Source of the DNA: Chloroflexota bacterium
GTDB taxonomy: Bacteria > Chloroflexota > UBA6077 > JACCZL01
NCBI GenBank assembly: GCA_020845495.1
Contig: JADLFM010000196.1
Span: 1 to 9,951, forward strand
Reading direction: 5' to 3'
DNA length: 9,951 nt
In this document: one piece after another, positions 6,543-9,951 of the stretch
Position numbering within the stretch: the stretch's first letter is position 1
Layout of the letters: the number at the start of each line of letters is the position of its first letter
Position numbers and translations under genes: made by a program
Notes under the pieces: generated by a model
Databases searched by the model: none
What the model saw: only the letters and a program-made list of their open reading frames with translations
What the model was told of the DNA's origin: nothing

Positions 6543-8051
6543 ATGGCAATGCCCACTGAATATGGGCTCTTCATCGACGGAGAGTGGCGTCCGGCAGCAG
6601 ACGGAGAGTCGTTCGAACGTCGTGCGCCAGCGGATGGTGTCCGGCTCGGTCAATTTGCGATCGCTAGCGCATCCGACATCAATGATGCCGTAGCGGCGGC
6701 TCGTCGCGCATTTGACGAAGGCCCATGGCCCAAGGCGAGTGCGGCGGAACGCGCTGGGGTGCTCCGACGCCTAGCGGACCTCATGCGTCGCGATGCCAAC
6801 GAACTAGCACGAATGGAGAGCGCGCAGAGCGGTGCGACCATTGCCCAGGCAAGTAACTTCGTTTCGTTCAACGCCGACATCTTTGACTTCTACGCGGGCA
6901 TCGTTCGCGACCTGTCCGGCCGGGCGTACTGGCTTGGGGAGACGGGTCCCGTTGATCTAGGGTTCACTCTCCACGAGCCGGTCGGAGTCGCTGCCCTCAT
7001 ACCGCCCTGGAACTTTCCCTTGGGTCATGTAACTTGGAAGCTTGCACCGGCTCTAGCCGTGGGCTGTACGGTCGTCCTAAAGCCGCCATCGTGGACTCCA
7101 ATCACCGCTCTGCGCATGGCCGACCTGCTGGTTGAAGCCGGACTGCCACCCGGTGTCTTCAATGTCATTACGGGTCCTGGCGAGACTGTAGGCGGGGCGC
7201 TTGTGAGCCATCCCGGAGTTGACAAGGTGTCGCTAACCGGGGAGACATCTACAGGTCAACAGATCATGACTCGTGCCGCCCAGACCATCAAACGCGTTAC
7301 CCTTGAGCTGGGCGGGAAGGGTCCACACGTAGTCTTCGCTGACGCGGTACTAGAAGATGCAGTTTCTGGGGTGATCTCGGGTGCGTTCTATCGCGCAGGT
7401 CAGGTATGCAATGCCGGCTCGCGACTACTAGTGGAGGCGTCGATCCACGCGAGGTTCGTAGAGCAGTTGGCCGAGGCGGCGAGCGAGTTGCGCATCGGTC
7501 ATCCAGATGATGATGTCTACTACGGCCCGCTCGTAGCGGAGCGCCAAGCTGAGCGCGTCGAGGCGTACCTCCAAGTCGGCCGCGACGAAGGAGCACAGGT
7601 TGCCTTGGTAGGTGGGCGGCTCCATGGTGGGGTCTTCGATCATGGACCCTATCTCGCCCCTACGATCTTCGACCGCGTTGACCCGAGAACCCGCATCTTC
7701 CGTGAGGAGATCTTCGGGCCTGTGTTGACTGTTACACCATTCGCTACCGAACGTGAGGCAGTGCAGCTAGCCAACGACAGTCGCTATGGGCTCGCTGCTG
7801 GAATCTGGACGCGAGATCTCGATCGCGCACGGCGAATGCTGCGCGCTATCCGCGCCGGAACAGTCTGGGTTAACACCTTCAACCAGCTCAGCCTGGAACT
7901 GCCTTTTGGCGGATACGGCGAGAGCGGCGTAGGCCGCGAGCTGGGGCGGGAAGGATTGGAGGCGTACACAGAGGTCAAAGCGGTCAGCTTCGGACGTGGA
8001 GGATTTGCATGGCAGGGTGCGCCAGTGCCAAGTCCTGATCGGGAACTCTGA
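6543..8051 (+). CDS. NAD(P)-dependent aldehyde dehydrogenase
   Basis: 502 aa, standard length for the ALDH superfamily, cytosolic. All key residues are present: N157 in PPWNFP, cofactor-binding K180 in LKPPSWTP, LTGETSTG (231-238) in the nucleotide fold, general base E255 in LELGGK, catalytic nucleophile C289 in AGQVCNAGSR, EEIFGP (388-393), N444, and PFGGYGESGVGRELG (454-468). The overall pattern is closest to the betaine-aldehyde/broad-substrate ALDH class; the aldehyde cannot be told. The 260 position is Gly (GGKGPHVVF), where most relatives have Ser. ATG 6543 has GAAAGGA (6526-6532) 10 nt upstream; ATG 6549 is a close alternative, and ATG 6535 is out of frame. As the last gene of the operon, 23 bp after the T component, it probably oxidises an aldehyde made downstream of the amidohydrolase, turning an imported compound into a carboxylic acid. 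No clear terminator follows. Confidence 0.93.
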   Translation: MAMPTEYGLFIDGEWRPAADGESFERRAPADGVRLGQFAIASASDINDAVAAARRAFDEGPWPKASAAERAGVLRRLADLMRRDANELARMESAQSGATIAQASNFVSFNADIFDFYAGIVRDLSGRAYWLGETGPVDLGFTLHEPVGVAALIPPWNFPLGHVTWKLAPALAVGCTVVLKPPSWTPITALRMADLLVEAGLPPGVFNVITGPGETVGGALVSHPGVDKVSLTGETSTGQQIMTRAAQTIKRVTLELGGKGPHVVFADAVLEDAVSGVISGAFYRAGQVCNAGSRLLVEASIHARFVEQLAEAASELRIGHPDDDVYYGPLVAERQAERVEAYLQVGRDEGAQVALVGGRLHGGVFDHGPYLAPTIFDRVDPRTRIFREEIFGPVLTVTPFATEREAVQLANDSRYGLAAGIWTRDLDRARRMLRAIRAGTVWVNTFNQLSLELPFGGYGESGVGRELGREGLEAYTEVKAVSFGRGGFAWQGAPVPSPDREL

Positions 8052-8131
8052 GTCGGAGTCAGTCTAGTCTCCTGAAGTCAGAAGTACGTGCCACAATGAA
8101 TTGCATCATCTACGCTGAGGAGGATGCTGCC

Positions 8132-8558
8132 GTGGCACGGGGTCGTCCGCTCGCGGTGCTGAAGCTCCAGGAGGAGGATCGGTACACGCTGACGAGGTGG
8201 TCGCGACGGCCGAAGACAGCCCAGGCGCTGGCCCCGCGGGCCTGCATCGTGCTGGCCACCGCCAAGAGTCGCCCCAACGAGGCGATCGCGGTCGATCTGG
8301 CGATCACCCCCCACACCGTTGGCAAGTGGTGCCGACGCTACCTGGAGCGCGGGCCTGACGGGCTGCTCGACGAGCCGCGGCCCGGTGCGCCCCGCACCAT
8401 CGGCGACGACCGGGTCGAGGCCGTGATCGTCAGGACCATGGAGCACAAGCCGGCCCGACGCGACCCACTGGTCGACGCGCTCGATGGTCCGGGCGGCGGG
8501 CCTGAGCCAGAGCTCGGCCAGCCGCATCTGGTGCGCGTTCGGGCTGCAGCCCTTCTGA
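8132..8558 (+). pseudogene. IS630-family transposase remnant (N-terminal part, frameshifted)
   Basis: GTG 8132 is 8 nt after a perfect AGGAGG (8118-8123) and opens ARGRPLAVLKLQEEDRYTL, followed by the paired-like helix-turn-helix region of IS630 transposases: RACIVLATAKSRPNEAIAVDLAITPHTVGKWCRRYLERGPDGLLDEPRPGAP is read in this frame. One extra C in the CCC at 8454-8456 shifts the frame. Read +1 from 8457, the protein resumes with DATHWSTRSMV, GLSQSSASRIWCAFGLQP and a TGA at 8556-8558. Intact members continue here into the catalytic DDE domain of about 200 aa; that part is missing, so the element cannot move on its own. The frame that stays open from 8096 to 8611 is nonsense after 8456. Its codon use is GC-rich like the right flank. 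The left end of the element should lie within 8052-8131, but I could not identify a terminal repeat. Confidence 0.82.
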
Positions 8559-8595
8559 ACTGCCGGCGCGTCATCGATCCAATCGAGCGAGCGGC

Positions 8596-8601
8596 TAGAA
8601 T
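8596..8601 (+). promoter_or_regulatory. -10 element for a leaderless lgt transcript
   Basis: TAGAAT (one mismatch to TATAAT, and a fit to TANNNT) ends 6 nt before the GTG of lgt. That places the transcript start at, or within a base of, the start codon. No Shine-Dalgarno sequence precedes the GTG, which fits a leaderless mRNA. No good -35 hexamer is seen at 8573-8578. Confidence 0.5.
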
Positions 8602-8607
8602 CGGCCG

Positions 8608-9951
<1,344 letters not shown>

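Noticed and set aside
8052..8080. Short imperfect palindrome GGAG...CTCC after the ALDH gene, as a terminator or IS end.
   Set aside because: Only four outer base pairs hold, with internal mismatches and no T-run. It could not be matched to a repeat at the other side of the IS remnant.

Overview
The window shows high-GC bacterial chromosome on both sides (1-881 and about 8130-9951) around a seven-reading-frame cluster (1101-8051) that is visibly less GC-rich. Hand counts of 60-base stretches give 57% at 2281-2340 and 60% at 6661-6720, against 67% at 181-240 and 80% at 8881-8940. GTG and TTG starts are common, and the Lgt protein has the C-terminal Pro/Ala tail and loop seen in high-GC Gram-positive-like lineages. 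This suggests an actinobacterium or a high-GC Chloroflexota relative; the sequence does not settle the phylum.

Left flank: the N-terminal 293 codons of an MFS transporter of the sugar-cation symporter type, on the minus strand and diverging from the cluster. The 219-bp gap that follows holds a probable promoter and a strong FadR-type operator (TGGT-N3-ACCA inside a 25-bp inverted repeat) directly in front of a GntR regulator gene.

Cluster (plus strand, probably one operon because genes overlap or sit 0-29 bp apart): a GntR/FCD regulator; a TRZ/ATZ-family amidohydrolase (deaminase type) split into two frames by a TAG and a frame change; a complete group-I ECF importer of the YkoEDC type (YkoE-like substrate-binding membrane protein, two-domain ATPase, EcfT-type transmembrane protein); and an NAD(P)-dependent aldehyde dehydrogenase. 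The layout reads as an inducible import-and-degrade pathway: the ECF importer brings in a small, probably heterocyclic amine (YkoE relatives handle thiamine or its hydroxymethylpyrimidine moiety), the amidohydrolase deaminates or hydrolyses it, and the dehydrogenase oxidises an aldehyde intermediate. The substrate is inference; no TPP riboswitch is present.

Right flank: a frameshifted, truncated IS630-type transposase remnant marks the cluster's right boundary. It is followed by housekeeping-type genes: lgt, apparently from a leaderless promoter, and the start of a PLP-dependent cysteine synthase / cystathionine beta-synthase family gene that runs off the window.

Most notable: the likely new catabolic ECF operon, the degenerate first ATPase domain (catalytic Glu to Met, switch His to Asn), the split amidohydrolase with a Shine-Dalgarno sequence right at the break, and a 12-bp perfect hairpin in the first codons of the ATPase gene.
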